This document shows, piece by piece, positions 34,707 to 46,200 of a DNA stretch of 64,000 nucleotides (its first letter is position 1; every line of letters starts with the position of its first letter). A model generated the notes under the pieces. It was not told the origin of the DNA and ran no database searches. It saw nothing but the letters and a program-made list of their open reading frames with translations. The stretch is from contig JAKZHN010000018.1 of NCBI GenBank assembly GCA_037179335.1, forward strand, positions 186,001-250,000, given 5' to 3'. The translations under genes were made by a program, and so were the position numbers. The DNA comes from Cyclaneusma minus (taxonomy: Eukaryota > Ascomycota > Leotiomycetes > Marthamycetales > Marthamycetaceae).

Positions 34707-37700
34707 CTATTTGCCGCCATTGAACAGGGCTCGGAAGTCATCATTGCTCTTCGACGGCCCTTTTTCAGTCCCGTTAGAGTTTTCCTTGCGGTCTGGAGGA
34801 GCCATGGAACCGGCAGTTGCAGGAGCGGATTTACCTCCACGAGCGCCAGTAAAGCCCAGGCCCCTCTTAACGCCAAGTCCGCCTCTGCCCCCCGCGCCCG
34901 GTCTTCTCACCGGCGCGGCCTGTTGCATGAAAGCTGGCGGAGGCGGCATCGCACTCTTGTCGTTCTTCTTGTTCTTGGCTCCGCCGCCGCCAATCTGGAT
35001 ACGATCGCTTCTCATCTCCTCTTTCTCCTTGAACAAATCTTTCACGCCACCGGTCCAGAGTCTGCGTCCGGGTGCAATCTCGTGGTTTTCGAGGCCCAAA
35101 GATGCTTTTCCAGCAGCGGCGACATCGGCGAATTCGACGATGGCGCCTTGGTGGTCGGGGCGGAGAACGAGCTTCACGATGGCACCATATGGCTCGACGA
35201 GAGCACGGATACGCGCGTCGTTGACGGTATCGGGGATGTTCATGAGGGCGATTGTACGGTTTGAGATTTCGGCCTTGGTGGGGCCATGGAGAGCATGCGT
35301 GTTAACAGGCTGGCCGTCTGGTGCTGGTGATGGTGATTCTGGAGCTGGAGACGCGGAGGAGGCTTTGGACCCGCCCCCGCTCGTGGCCATGGGCTTGTAG
35401 TTCGTTGCTGTTGCGACTTCGACGCCGAGAATTTGAGACATGAATTTCGTCTTGTCGAGCTCGAGGGCTTTGATTGCGTCTTCCTTGGTTCCGAATACCA
35501 CGAACCCGCTGCCTTTGCTCTTTCCGCCCAGATTCTTGAGGACGCGTACCGTTTCGACGTTTCCGTATTTTTGGAAAACTTCTCGGACGTCTTCTTCTGT
35601 AGCGGAACGATCTATGTTTGTAATGTGTAATTCCCGACCATCTGTCAAAGCACCTTCCCGGGTCTTCTTCTTACCCGGGTCCGAGTATTTCGCATCTAAT
35701 TTGTATTTTCCTTCGAGCATCTTGCCATCAAGTGTAGTCGCAGCAGCAGCGCCCTCGGGGGTCTTGAAAGACACATAACAGAACCGGCGGTGCGTGTTGA
35801 ATTTGAGACTCGGCCATCGGATGCTGAAAATTTTGCCACAGTCCTTGAATATGTTGCGAATGTATTGTTCGTCGGCTGTCGGAGGATAATTGGTGACGAA
35901 AAGGGTCAAGCCAGCCCCTGACTCGACATGAATCTGTCGGTCACCAAAGTACTTGCCGTCTCTGATCAACGCCGATTTGACATCGTCCGTCGACCTGAAC
36001 TCGATAAATGCTGTTGTCGATTGCTTGTCAGCCTCTGTCTTCATTGTCAGGTTGTTGATATGGCCAAACTCCTTGAAATATTGTCGCACTTTCGTCTGAG
36101 TAACTTCTGGAGGGAGATTCGACACTACAACGGTCGTGTTCTCTCGATCCCGCTTTTGACGCTGAGCGTCTGCAGCGGCCTCCTCGATATGAGCCTGCTT
36201 GGCCTTCTTGGCTATGCTTTCGTCGTCTTCGGTATCGCGTTTCCGCTTTTCACCCCCAGGAGTTTCGGCTCCCGCATCAGTCATCGGAGTATCGAGTTGC
36301 TGCGGTTGCTGTGCATAGCCTGTTGCAGCGTATGCAGCAGCGGCCTCAGCTGCTTCTCGCTGTCGACGCTTCGCAACGCCTGCGGCTACTCGGTGGACCG
36401 TATCTGTAGCAATGGCAACTTCTTCGGCACTTTCGTAGTCGTTACAATGCTGCAAATACACCCCCATGATTTTCTCCGGCCAGTCGAGGTTCTTTCTTCC
36501 CACAGCTTCTCGAAGGACTGCTGTGGCCAGTGTCGGTCGACTAGCCGGACCCCTATTACCAGGATGGACTTTCGTTGCAGCAGAAACCCACTGTAGCAGC
36601 TCCCACTGATAATAGCGTTGCCAAAGTTCGTAGCTGTCTCCGTGCTTCCGAACCAGTTTCCTCCATCCAGACCGTGCCTCATTAATCAGTGATCTTTCGG
36701 TTTGGTATTGTATGAGGTGACGTTCCAAGCGGTATGCAGGGTCGCTGTATTCCGTCTTGCCGTTATGTCGTTTCGCCCAATCCTCTACACTTTCTAGTAC
36801 CGAAGAGAAGCCCACGTCTGCGACATCCACTTCTTCTTCTGAAGCATTGTGGCTCATTGCAAGCCGTCTGAGATATCCGCACCAAGCCGAGTAAACTTCC
36901 AACACTTCGGATAAACCATCTTTTGGCAGTTTGCCTGTCGCAGAGTGCTTAATGTGCTCGATCTCTTCGAATGGAAGCTTTTCAACTTCCGCTCTCAGCA
37001 GATAGCGAGCCCAGAGTGATCCCGACCAATAACAATGAGTCGTTGCCCTTTGAAGAACGGAGCGTAGCTCTGGCCTGATGGGTGCTTCGGATTTGCGGAT
37101 TGAGATATTGGTACCAATGAGCGTCACATAATCCTCCCAAAGACTGACGGTTGTGCTAAAGAGTGCTAGCATTCTCTCATGAAGAGTAACGCACAAGTCC
37201 CATGTATCCGGTCCCTTCTTTCTCAGCTGAGCCACTTCCCAGTCCAGGTATTCTCTGGCAATCTCCCACTGTTTCAATTTGTCACCGCTCTCTGAGGATC
37301 GCTTAAACTTGAGCTCGAAGTCTTCCCGTTGGGCGTACAGTTCTTTCCCGACCCTCGCCAGCTGTGTCGTTTGCACCATCGTTTCTTCCCAGGAGGCCTC
37401 GTCATATTTGGTAAGGAATGAGGAAAACTGCTGCGAAGTCTCGTCCCAGGTGGCGTGCGGCATTTGTAGGCGCTCGAGAAATAGGCTTCGAACGCGCTCG
37501 ACCCGGGCCTTATCGGGTGCCTTTTGGAGAACCTCAAGCTCGATAGAGATCCATCGGTTCCAGAGCTGGTGGCTGTCGTTGATGCGCCACTGCGTAGCCT
37601 GCGATCCCTGCTGCCAGACCTCGAGGGCGGTATCGAGAGAGAAAAGCTCTTGACCCAGTAGTTGTTCCTCCTCGGGCCATCCGGCGTCGCCATTCTGGCA

Positions 37701-37883
37701 GTCGGTATGCAGCGACCAAACCCACTCGCAGTAGGTCAGCCAGAGGCGGATGCTGTAGGGCTCGGCGCTCAGAGCTTTCTTGTACAGCTCGACAACCTCA
37801 ACGCGCTGCTCCAAATCTGAGGCCGCGCTACTGGCGCCATCGACAACAGCGATCCAGGCATCCTCTCCAACGGGTTCCGCCAT
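34707..37883 (-). CDS. PRP24: U4/U6 snRNP splicing factor Prp24/SART3
   Basis: An intronless gene of 1,058 residues from ATG at 37883 (MAEPVGEDAWIAVVDGASSA); the open frame continues upstream but is less protein-like. Prp24 anneals U4 to U6 snRNA. Residues 1-~520 contain HAT-type helical repeats (LWLTYCEWVW, LWNRWISIELEV, LWQRYYQWELL). A Lys/Arg-rich nuclear-localisation region (GEKRKRDTEDDESIAKKAKQ) precedes four RRMs at about 578 (VVVSNLPPEV), 657 (LFVTNYPPTA), 750 (LHITNIDRSA) and 876 (IALMNIPDTV). The extreme C-terminus SNDDFRALFNGGK matches the LSm2-8-binding motif. The long HAT region makes it the SART3-like form rather than the short budding-yeast form. It shares a 341-bp divergent promoter with MRPL22. 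Confidence 0.95.
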   Translation of the reverse strand: MAEPVGEDAWIAVVDGASSAASDLEQRVEVVELYKKALSAEPYSIRLWLTYCEWVWSLHTDCQNGDAGWPEEEQLLGQELFSLDTALEVWQQGSQATQWRINDSHQLWNRWISIELEVLQKAPDKARVERVRSLFLERLQMPHATWDETSQQFSSFLTKYDEASWEETMVQTTQLARVGKELYAQREDFELKFKRSSESGDKLKQWEIAREYLDWEVAQLRKKGPDTWDLCVTLHERMLALFSTTVSLWEDYVTLIGTNISIRKSEAPIRPELRSVLQRATTHCYWSGSLWARYLLRAEVEKLPFEEIEHIKHSATGKLPKDGLSEVLEVYSAWCGYLRRLAMSHNASEEEVDVADVGFSSVLESVEDWAKRHNGKTEYSDPAYRLERHLIQYQTERSLINEARSGWRKLVRKHGDSYELWQRYYQWELLQWVSAATKVHPGNRGPASRPTLATAVLREAVGRKNLDWPEKIMGVYLQHCNDYESAEEVAIATDTVHRVAAGVAKRRQREAAEAAAAYAATGYAQQPQQLDTPMTDAGAETPGGEKRKRDTEDDESIAKKAKQAHIEEAAADAQRQKRDRENTTVVVSNLPPEVTQTKVRQYFKEFGHINNLTMKTEADKQSTTAFIEFRSTDDVKSALIRDGKYFGDRQIHVESGAGLTLFVTNYPPTADEQYIRNIFKDCGKIFSIRWPSLKFNTHRRFCYVSFKTPEGAAAATTLDGKMLEGKYKLDAKYSDPGKKKTREGALTDGRELHITNIDRSATEEDVREVFQKYGNVETVRVLKNLGGKSKGSGFVVFGTKEDAIKALELDKTKFMSQILGVEVATATNYKPMATSGGGSKASSASPAPESPSPAPDGQPVNTHALHGPTKAEISNRTIALMNIPDTVNDARIRALVEPYGAIVKLVLRPDHQGAIVEFADVAAAGKASLGLENHEIAPGRRLWTGGVKDLFKEKEEMRSDRIQIGGGGAKNKKNDKSAMPPPPAFMQQAAPVRRPGAGGRGGLGVKRGLGFTGARGGKSAPATAGSMAPPDRKENSNGTEKGPSKSNDDFRALFNGGK

Positions 37884-38224
37884 CAGTGCTTCGGTGCAGT
37901 TGAAAATAGCACTAATATGCAAGGAGAAACGCAACCATCGAAAGATGCGGAGGTCGTAAGAATTGACGGTTGGTTTGTCGTGGGGCGACAACGGCGAATT
38001 ATTCTTTGGGCAACGGGCAGCTTGGAGCTTGGGTTGCGCCAAAGTTCTGGGCCGTGGTCGGATAAATTGAAGCCACCCGATTTAAGGTTTGTCAGGCAGC
38101 GGCGCTTACTGCCGCGTGTCACCGCTTTTCTTGCAACCCGAACCCGAGCTGCATCTTTTGCTGATTGAAGCACGACGACACTCGTTCACAGCATTGTCGA
38201 CTTGTCCACCGCCAGACTTCCACA
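37884..38224. promoter_or_regulatory. Divergent promoter PRP24 / MRPL22
   Basis: Only 341 bp separate the two start codons, so both genes probably use one bidirectional promoter. No specific factor site is claimed. Confidence 0.5.
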
Positions 38225-39316
38225 ATGAGTCTGCATCTTCCGTCGCGGCGGCTTTTCAAGCCTGGTATATACTCCTGCATTCAGTTGATCTTGAATCGCA
38301 TCAAACTAACACCAATTGGCAGCCATCTCCCTCCTCCGCACCCCCCCAACCCAATCCGCCATCCTGCCCCTAATTACCCGCCGCACGCTCTTTGGCTGGG
38401 GCCGCAAGAAAGACAACCTCCCCACCAACGCCCTCACCGAAGACTTCCTCAAAAAGAAGCCCGCCCAAAAAGCGCCCAAGCGCGGAGACCTCGCCTCCTC
38501 CTCCATCTTCGAAGACGAGGAAGCCGCCGGTCCCAAGCCCGCCACGCTCAAGTCCAAAGACACCAAAGACACGACCCGCGACGTGCAAGTCCGCGATCCC
38601 CAAAACATGGCATTCATGCTAGACCCTGATCCCAGCTCGCGCGAGCGCTGGGAGCGCAAGATGGTGATTAGGGAGATCCGGAAACGCGGACGATTGACGA
38701 AGAAGCAGATCCTCAAACGCACGGAACGAGAGAGTCTGTCAAAGAGCCATTTTATTAAGACGAGTGTGAAGAAATTGATGTTGTTGGCGAGGCAGGTGGC
38801 GGGGAAGAATATCGATGATGCGATTACGCAGATGCGCTTTAGCAAGAAGAAGGCGGCGAAGGAGGTTAGGGGGCACTTGATACATGCGCGGAATGAGGCG
38901 ATTGTGAGAAGGGGGATGGCGTTGAGTGGGGAGGATAAGGAGGCGGAGCCGGTGCAGATTCAGACAAAGAAGGGGAAGAGGATTGCGGTCAAGAATCCGA
39001 GTGACATCTATATTGACCAGGCGTGGGTGGGGAAGGGCACGTATGGAGTTGAGACAGATTTCAGGGCTAGGGGAAGGGCATTTGAGATGAAGAACCGGAC
39101 GACCAGTAAGAAGACTCCCCTTGCGACTTTTAGAGGTTGCACGCTGGCTGGTATGGAGGTACTAACAGTGTTTTAGGTATTTCGGTGGTGTTGAAAGAGG
39201 AAGCTACGAGGATTAGGCAGCACAAGGAGAGGGAGGAGAGGATCAAGAACAGGAAACCCTGGGTTCAGCTACCCAACCGTCCTGTGACGGCACAGAGACA
39301 GTACTATTCCTGGTAA
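38225..39316 (+). CDS. MRPL22: Mitochondrial ribosomal protein uL22m
   Basis: Three exons, 38225-38264, 38323-39105 and 39177-39316, total 963 nt (320 residues). Introns begin GTATAT and GTAAGA and end GGCAG and TTTTAG after CTAAC branch points. The N-terminus (MSLHLPSRRLFKPAISLLRT) is basic and hydroxylated, as in a mitochondrial targeting signal. The uL22 core includes SKSHFIKTSVKKLMLLARQV, IDDAITQMRFSKKKAAKEV, the QAWVGKGTYG block and the C-terminal SISVVLKEEATRI. uL22 lines the peptide exit tunnel of the large subunit. The second splice join (TTS|ISVVLKEE) restores the family strand; a donor further downstream would leave an intron of only about 26-41 bp. Confidence 0.9.
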
Positions 39317-41024
39317 ATAATACCAGTGTTGTGCTTCCAGCAAAGCTTGGACAGGCTTGCATGTACGATAGCTATTGCTTTCAGGGTCATCGGTGGCTAA
39401 AGACCTAAAGTCTGGGGAAGATCTCAAGACAATGGACACCGGAGCCTGTAAACGATAATTCTCTCGAAATGCCGAAACTGCAAGAACCAGTTCATCGGAT
39501 GGTTAGCTCGAGCTATGTAAGAATACACAAATAACTCTGTGGCACCTGAATTGTATATTGTTGTAACTGAGGGAAGGCAGATACCACTCAAACACCAATT
39601 ACATCTGCAGAATTGCCAATAGACTCACCGCAAATCGATATGCCTTCGTGTTGCACTTTCTTTGCCCTCCAAGTGAAAATACGTTCAAATCTCTTGAGAT
39701 ATGGTGAACCGTGAAAGCCCTCTAGCTCTTGCGACTTCGGAGTAAGGTTGGAATGATCGACGATCTCCCTCTTTTCCCCCTCTCCCCCCCTTCTTCGACT
39801 TTTTGTCGGTGAAACTCACTTTTTGTTCTTCTCTTATTTGCAACGTCTACTCTTACGAATGAATAGATCAATATGGGTATGAATGGTTGAGGAGGCAAAC
39901 AAGAGTTCCGAAGTTCCAACTCTTCCAAACTCCCTTAGATAAAGTGACGGTGAGTGTAAGGGAAAATCGAAATAAGGGAATGGAGTAAGTGACATAACTC
40001 CATATTAAAATGCCTGCTTTCTGCGTGGCCTGTTATCTTTGAAAAAATGTCTTTTTCACCGGGCAGTCTTTGTAGCATCCCTTTGCCTATATCCAGTGCA
40101 TCCAAGATGTAGTCAAGCCAGAATGACAGAAGAACGCCGTTGTGAATCTCGCAAACTTGAAAATCACCTACCCCATCCATATATGCTATAAAGCAGCTAA
40201 GCACTTCCACCAATACCACTGCATCGCCACAGGGCCATTTACCAAATATGCCGCAGGCCCGCAGTCTGAGCGCGGTGCGCGCACGTGCACAAAGCACGTG
40301 CCCTAGCCACACGACGCCGCACGCACCATATCAACCACAATCACCCAACGGATCATATCAAAAATACGGCCGACTACATTTAGTGTAGTTGGTAGGCTTG
40401 GAGGTTTGAATAACTCTCGCTTTGGGATCAGCAGGTAACTGCTGGTAAACTGGTATCCCATCCCCTCAGGTGACAACTCCTCGCCGACAAGATTTTTTTT
40501 GCAATGTTTTTTTTCCTTCTAATTTTTTTTGGTGCAGGTGAGGTTTGCTACTGTAGAAGTCAACGGCTAAAAGGCGCGCGGTGCGAGCCGTGAATTTATT
40601 GGGCGGGCATAGAGGACGGAAAAGAACTGGGCATGGAAGTGGTTTTGCGCAGATGGACTTTTATGAGAATGCTGTATGGCACAAATAGCAAAGAGCATTC
40701 ACTGGGGCAGGAACTTTTCCCAAAGCAAGCTTTTGATTCGTGTGCAACTATTTTCTGGACCGACTTGTTGTCCTCATCCCGTTGGAAATGACAACCATAT
40801 GCCCTCCCGCCATTCCCTTGGCAGCCATGAAACCCAGCATACCGGAGCTACGTGGTTTTTGTGACCAAGAGCCCAAACCCAGAGAATTCGGATCGGCAAG
40901 TCCGTATCCCCGTGGTGGTATTTCCTAACCCACGAACGCCCCCTTTTCCCATGGTGGTACAGATTGAGGAAATTTCCAGCAATGTCAAGCTAGCCATGAA
41001 ACCGCAAAAAAGATGGCATACAGC
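39317..41024. other. Long convergent intergenic region
   Basis: 1.7 kb between the 3' ends of MRPL22 and the NASP-type gene. It includes T-rich tracts near 40,490-40,530 and a short perfect hairpin (ACTACA-tttag-TGTAGT, near 40,372-40,390). No gene or RNA is supported. Confidence 0.5.
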
Positions 41025-42657
41025 CTATGCCTCCTCAACTTTCTCCTCGACCTTCTCCTCCTCAGCCTTGGCCTCAGCTGTGGTCTCCTCGACCTTGGCC
41101 TTCTTAGTATCGCTCTCCTCTCCAGCATCCACATCCTCAGCCTTACGCTTGCCATTTGTATTTGCGGGTGCAGCACCCATGGCTTCGGCGGCAGCGGCAA
41201 TAGTCTCACCCTTCTCCTTCTTCCTACGCACCAGACCCGTGAGATCAGTTGCCGTCTTCTTGGCTTCTTCGATTCTCGCTTTAGTCTCAGCGGGCGTTTC
41301 GCCCTCAGTAGCGCCCAGGACGCCGTTGAGGGGATTGCCAGCGCCGTCGGCAGCTCCGGCTGGGCCATTAAGCGCAGCGTTCACATCAACTGGTGGGGCG
41401 CGGAGATCCAGTAGCTGAGATGATTTGTTAGCTTAGGGAGTTCATCTATGGCAGATACAGCGAAAGGAGCGAAGAGGCAAAGCTTACACGTTGTTCCATA
41501 TCAGCAATGATTTCCTTAACTTCCTGGATTTGCGTCCTCGTCGCCTCATTCTCAACAGGTTCATGGCACGTAGCCAGCTCAACCTCCTTATTCTGCAGCT
41601 TGAGCTTGGTACTCTCAATAGCGAGCTCAAGCTCCTTGGCCGCTTCCTCGCGCATGGCCTCGTCGACTTGGGCTTCTTTGGATGGCTCGGATGCGGCGCC
41701 ATCTTCTTCGTTGTCTCCTTTGGTGGTGGTGATGGATGCGAATTCGAGGGCGAGGGAGAGCTTGAAGTGCGCTTCGGCGATGATTTCGGATTCTTTGGGG
41801 TGGAGCTCTTGCTTGTATGCGAGAGAGGCTCGGAAATCGTGTACGGCGTTAGGGAACCTCTCGTTTTCTAAGGAGATCTCGGCGAGCAGGTCATGACAAT
41901 CAGCCAATCGCTCCTTGACGTGTTTGGTCATTGCCGAGTCGCCGACTGCCTTTCCCTTGTCTTTACTGTCTTCGGGTATTTCGAGCCTTTTGGTGAACAG
42001 CACGCGTGCCAGGTCCAAGACCTCGAAAGAGTCGGCCAGATCGTCAGTCTCTTCTTCCTCATCATCTTCGTCGGCCTGTCAATGATCAGCGAAATTCTGA
42101 CGGCAGAAATTATATGAGCATCTATAACTACTTACGTCTTCGTCCTCATCATCAGAGTCCTCGAAGTTCTCATCTCCCGTAAACTGAAACAACGGCTTTT
42201 TCGCCGCGGGAATATCCTCATCCTTCGCCGCAGAATTAGCTTTCTTCTTCCCGGCTACACCCTCTTCCGCAAGTTTGTCCTCAGTCTCAGCTTCAGCGGA
42301 CTTCTCAGCTGCCTTGGCCTTGGATGCGCCATTGCTCTTCTTCTTCTCTCCACCAGCTCTTCCGCCAAGGACGTCGCTGTTGGCCTGGCCCACCTTGAAC
42401 AGACTCCTGCCGTAAAGAAACAAGATCTCGGCGTTTTCAGGGTCCATCTCGCCATTGAGCTCGGCCTGCAGCTCGGATGCGCGCGCGTAGAAGTCGGACG
42501 CTTCGGACCAGTGCTTCTGCGCATATTGGTGGGCGCCCTTGGCGCATAGGTCGGCGAGGGACACTTTGACGGAATTGAAGACTTCGGTCGCGACGTCGGG
42601 GTTGGAGTCGGCCATGTCTGCAGAGACGGCGGTGTTGGCAGTAGATGGATCGGTCAT
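41025..42657 (-). CDS. sim3: NASP/Sim3/Hif1-type histone chaperone
   Basis: Exons 42136-42657, 41488-42075 and 41025-41414, all joined in phase 0, give 499 residues. NASP-family proteins are SHNi-TPR chaperones that store and deliver H3-H4 (Sim3 delivers CENP-A in fission yeast). An N-terminal TPR (KGAHQYAQKHWSEASDFYAR) is interrupted by a long acidic/charged insert (residues about 90-205). Then come SHNi-TPR helices (WEVLDLARV-like FEVLDLARVLFTKRL, ADCHDLLAEISLENERFPNA, IAEAHFKLSLALEFAS). A coiled-coil segment and a Lys/Glu-rich C-terminus with a NLS-like KRKAEDVD and TKKAKVEE follow. The interrupted first TPR is typical of the family. It is divergent from MRC1, another chromatin/replication gene. 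Confidence 0.88.
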
Positions 42658-43292
42658 GGTGCTGAGTTCGTGATAGAGGTGGGTAGAGAGCTTTGATTTC
42701 AATCAATGGTAACGAGGCGGGGCGTCCGAGTAGGTTTTGAGTGGAGTAGTCAGTGGGTGAAGGTCGATTGACGGAAAGGTGAAGGTGGAGAGGATCTTGA
42801 GTTGAGGTTTCGCAGCGTTAGTGTTTGTAGGGTCTCAGTCGCTAAAGAGGTAACGCGACGCCTCGTTTCGTGTTGGCGACTGGACTGACCACAGCTGCGG
42901 GAGTGGAGTCACGGTGCTTGTCTGCTGAGAATCTGGATTTCCGGTATCGTGCTTTTCTCGAGCCCGCAGAGATAATTCGATCTTCTCCAAAGCTTTGGGA
43001 CTCTCGATAAGTGAAATTGAAATAAAATACAATCGCTTCTTCAAATTATTGATAACGCGATCTTTGATCCTCGAAATCGCCTTCCATCGCGGTCTTGTCG
43101 CAGACGAGGCTGACGCAAGGCTGAAGTACAAATCGCGTCGCGGTACCTTTACGCGTCCTGTCTCGCAGCGCGATCTTACGCCACCCTTCCCCAAATAACA
43201 TACTTTACAGCCATTGCACCGAAGTCTCGATACTATGTTCCCACGAGACTGTGAATAACTCATCTCCTTCCGAACACATCACCACATTCGCC
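42658..43292. promoter_or_regulatory. Divergent promoter NASP / MRC1
   Basis: 635 bp between opposite start codons. It contains several CGCG words and the MCB-like pair listed separately. Confidence 0.5.
43132..43156 (+). promoter_or_regulatory. MCB-like element upstream of MRC1
   Basis: AATCGCGTCGCGG followed 8 bp later by TTTACGCGT, 137-161 bp before the MRC1 start codon. ACGCGT is the canonical MluI cell-cycle box. TCGCGTCGCG and TTTACGCG also occur together upstream of CDT1. Confidence 0.5.
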
Positions 43293-46200
43293 ATGAGTTC
43301 CGACAATGAAGCAGTGGCCTCGAGCCGCCCAGCTTCCCCAATGAGCGCGGATGGGCCATCGTCCCCAGGAGAACTGACTCCTCGGTCCAAAGTCAGGGCA
43401 ATGCTAGCATCCCTCGACGATTCTGACGACGAGGTTGAAAAGCCAGCTTCGGCCCCGAAATTGAACACTTCGCCAAGCAAACGCAAAGATAACGCGCCCA
43501 TCGAGGAGGAAGAAGACGAGGATGAAGATGAGCCCGTTCAGCCACGCGGCAGACTGGCTGCTCGAATGCAAGCTGCGTCCGGTGCTCCTATCGACAAGCA
43601 GTCCACCAAAGACGATGCACGAGAACGCGTAAGAAAGATGATCGAGGACTCCAAAAAAGCTCCTCCACCATCGAAATCTGCAAGTCCTACTGCCGCACCC
43701 AGCGACGACGACGATGATGACGATATTATTGCAACTCCTACGCGACGTCGCAAGCCCCGAAAGTCTCCAGTTCAGAGCCCTGCTTCAAGCGCGGGAACCC
43801 CCCGACCTGTAACAGCTGCTAACTCACCTGCATCTTCGAAACATCGATCCCCTGGCATTTTCGTTACTCCAGGAAGCGACAGAACCTCCAGTCCAAGGCA
43901 TAATGACGCCGATTCCGATTCTGACTCCCTCCCTGTTCAACCAGTCAGAAGCGCCAAGTTCCTTGCTCTTGTCGAAAAGAAACGCCAGGAGCGACTGCAA
44001 AGAGAAGCGGAGATTGAGAGACAGAAAGCTCTACGCTTATCCATGAGTCAAGCAACGCGCTCTAGTGATGGCCAAGATGAGCTTGCTGAAAGCGAAGAAG
44101 AGGCTGGGCGCAAGTTAACACAGCAGAGCAGGCCAGGCCGGAAGGCCAGCAAGAGAGCTTTGGAAGAAATGCACCGTGAAACCCAAAGATTGAGCAGAAA
44201 CATGCAACTGGCACATGAGGCGCGGACGAAGAAGAAGATTACCAAGGCTAGTCTGTTTGCAAGATTCAATTACAAGCCGGCGGGCTCTACCGACGGACAA
44301 TCTACCGAAGATCCTCAGCCATTGAATTCGAGCTCACCTGTACGATCAGCTAGGGAGACTCCCCCTACCTCCCCGGATGCTCATGTAGATGGAAAGAAAG
44401 ATGGTATGCAAGAGGCTCAGCACGATTGGCTGAATGAGAGCACGATAGAAGATGACTTGCCAAGTCTGGAGGATGTTCTCGCAGACATGCCCAGCAAACA
44501 GCGCTCGTTAGACAAAGGCAAAGGCAAGGCCGTCGAAACTGACGAGCCAGAGGTCATTGACTTGAAGCCGAATAGCAAGATTCCTATCTTCAAGCACGGA
44601 AACATACGTATCCACCCCCCAAAATTTACCGACAACCCTATTACTCTCGGCAGCGATTCGGACAGTGATCTTGAGATCGTTTCAGATGAAGCACATAAGA
44701 AGAAGCTCCCAGGCAGATTGGACTCGGTCTTTGACCGGGTGCCCGCCAAGAAAGCCACAGAATCGCATTCTCTGCATGCCCTACGAATGCTTGCACATCT
44801 CCAGTCGCCAGGCAAAGAGTCCCGTGGCAAGAACACTAAGTCTAGCATGACGACCTCTGAGCTCCAGCAATCATTACAACGACGAGCACGAGAACAAGCC
44901 GTTCGGGAAAGAGAGGAGCGACTGCAGGAGTTAAGAGCAAAGGGGATTCATGTCCAGACAGCCGAAGAACGGGCAAAGGAGATGGCCGAAGTCGAGGATC
45001 TGGTGGCCAAGGCTAGAAAAGAGGCTGACGAGATTATGCAGCGTGAGAAGGAGGCGGCTAAGAGAGAGCGGAAAGCCAATGGTGAAGAGGATCCTCTTGG
45101 CGAAAGCAGTGACGAAGAATGGGAAGAGGGGAACGATGATGTTGATATGCTGTCTATGTCTGGATCGGAAGATGTAGAGAACGGCGATGATGATGATGCA
45201 GGTAGCGAAGAAGGCGACGCGGGGGAGGAAGAGGAGGAAGACGCTGCGGATGTCAAGACTGGCGAAGGCGCAAATCTTTTTGTTGAGCAAGCGTCTGAAA
45301 CCGAGGAGGAACATGAAGATTCCGTTGCTGAAGATGAGGACGTTCAACTTGGGGATGCTGAAGAGGACATCGAGACACCCATTCCTCGTCATCGTCTGCG
45401 AAAGAACAAACAAGTCATCTCCGACGATGAGGATGAAGTCGACGATTCGACGCCACTACCCCTCGCCAAAAAGACAACACAGACGCTCCACACTGACTCA
45501 CCTGAAGCCCCATCTTCTGTACTTCGCTCTGCCACGAAGAACTTCATCCCAGGCCTTCCTGTACAGGGCGTCGCTGGTCTAGGCTTGACACAGATCTTTC
45601 AGGGCACAATGGACAGTCAGGCCTCAGAATTTGAGGAGCATCCAGAAGCCACGAAGGACGCCTCCCACCGCATGGATACCGAGCAAGATTCTCTTGCCTT
45701 CTTACGACAGCTCCCTCGTCCATCACTGCCGTCATTCGCACCCACAGCAGAGGATTCCCCGGAAGTAATCAAGGATAGCCAGGTCCCACGAGAGTCCCAA
45801 AATCCAGGGACTCAGACTCAGGGTGTACGTCTAGACTTTACGCAGACACAGGTTCACGAATTCGACAGTCTCCAAAATCCTTTCGCTTCGCAGTACTCAG
45901 ACAGGTTAGAACCTACTCAGGATATGGGATTTGAGATAAGATCTCCTATTATGAGTCGTTACACAGCGCCTCCTTCTACAGTTGATACTGTGATGATGGA
46001 CCGCGATGCGACGCAGCGTGTTGAAGAATCTCCTGTAGTTATGCACAAAGGTCGTCTTCGGCGACGAGTTCGAGCTGCGACTTTCTCGGATGATGAGGAA
46101 GAACCACAACCTCAAGTGGAAGACGAAGACTTCGAGATTACCTCGAATGTTTTCGATGTCATGCGAAAAGCGGCAAAGCAGAAGAAGCATGTAGAGGAAT

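Noticed and set aside
39106..39176. Reading MRPL22 through to the stop at 39174-39176 without splicing
   Set aside because: It loses the conserved C-terminal SVVLKEEATRI strand that GTAAGA...TTTTAG splicing restores.
40370..40430. A-box-like TAGTGTAGTTGG followed by GGTTTGAATAA
   Set aside because: Boxes are far too close for a tRNA and no cloverleaf forms.
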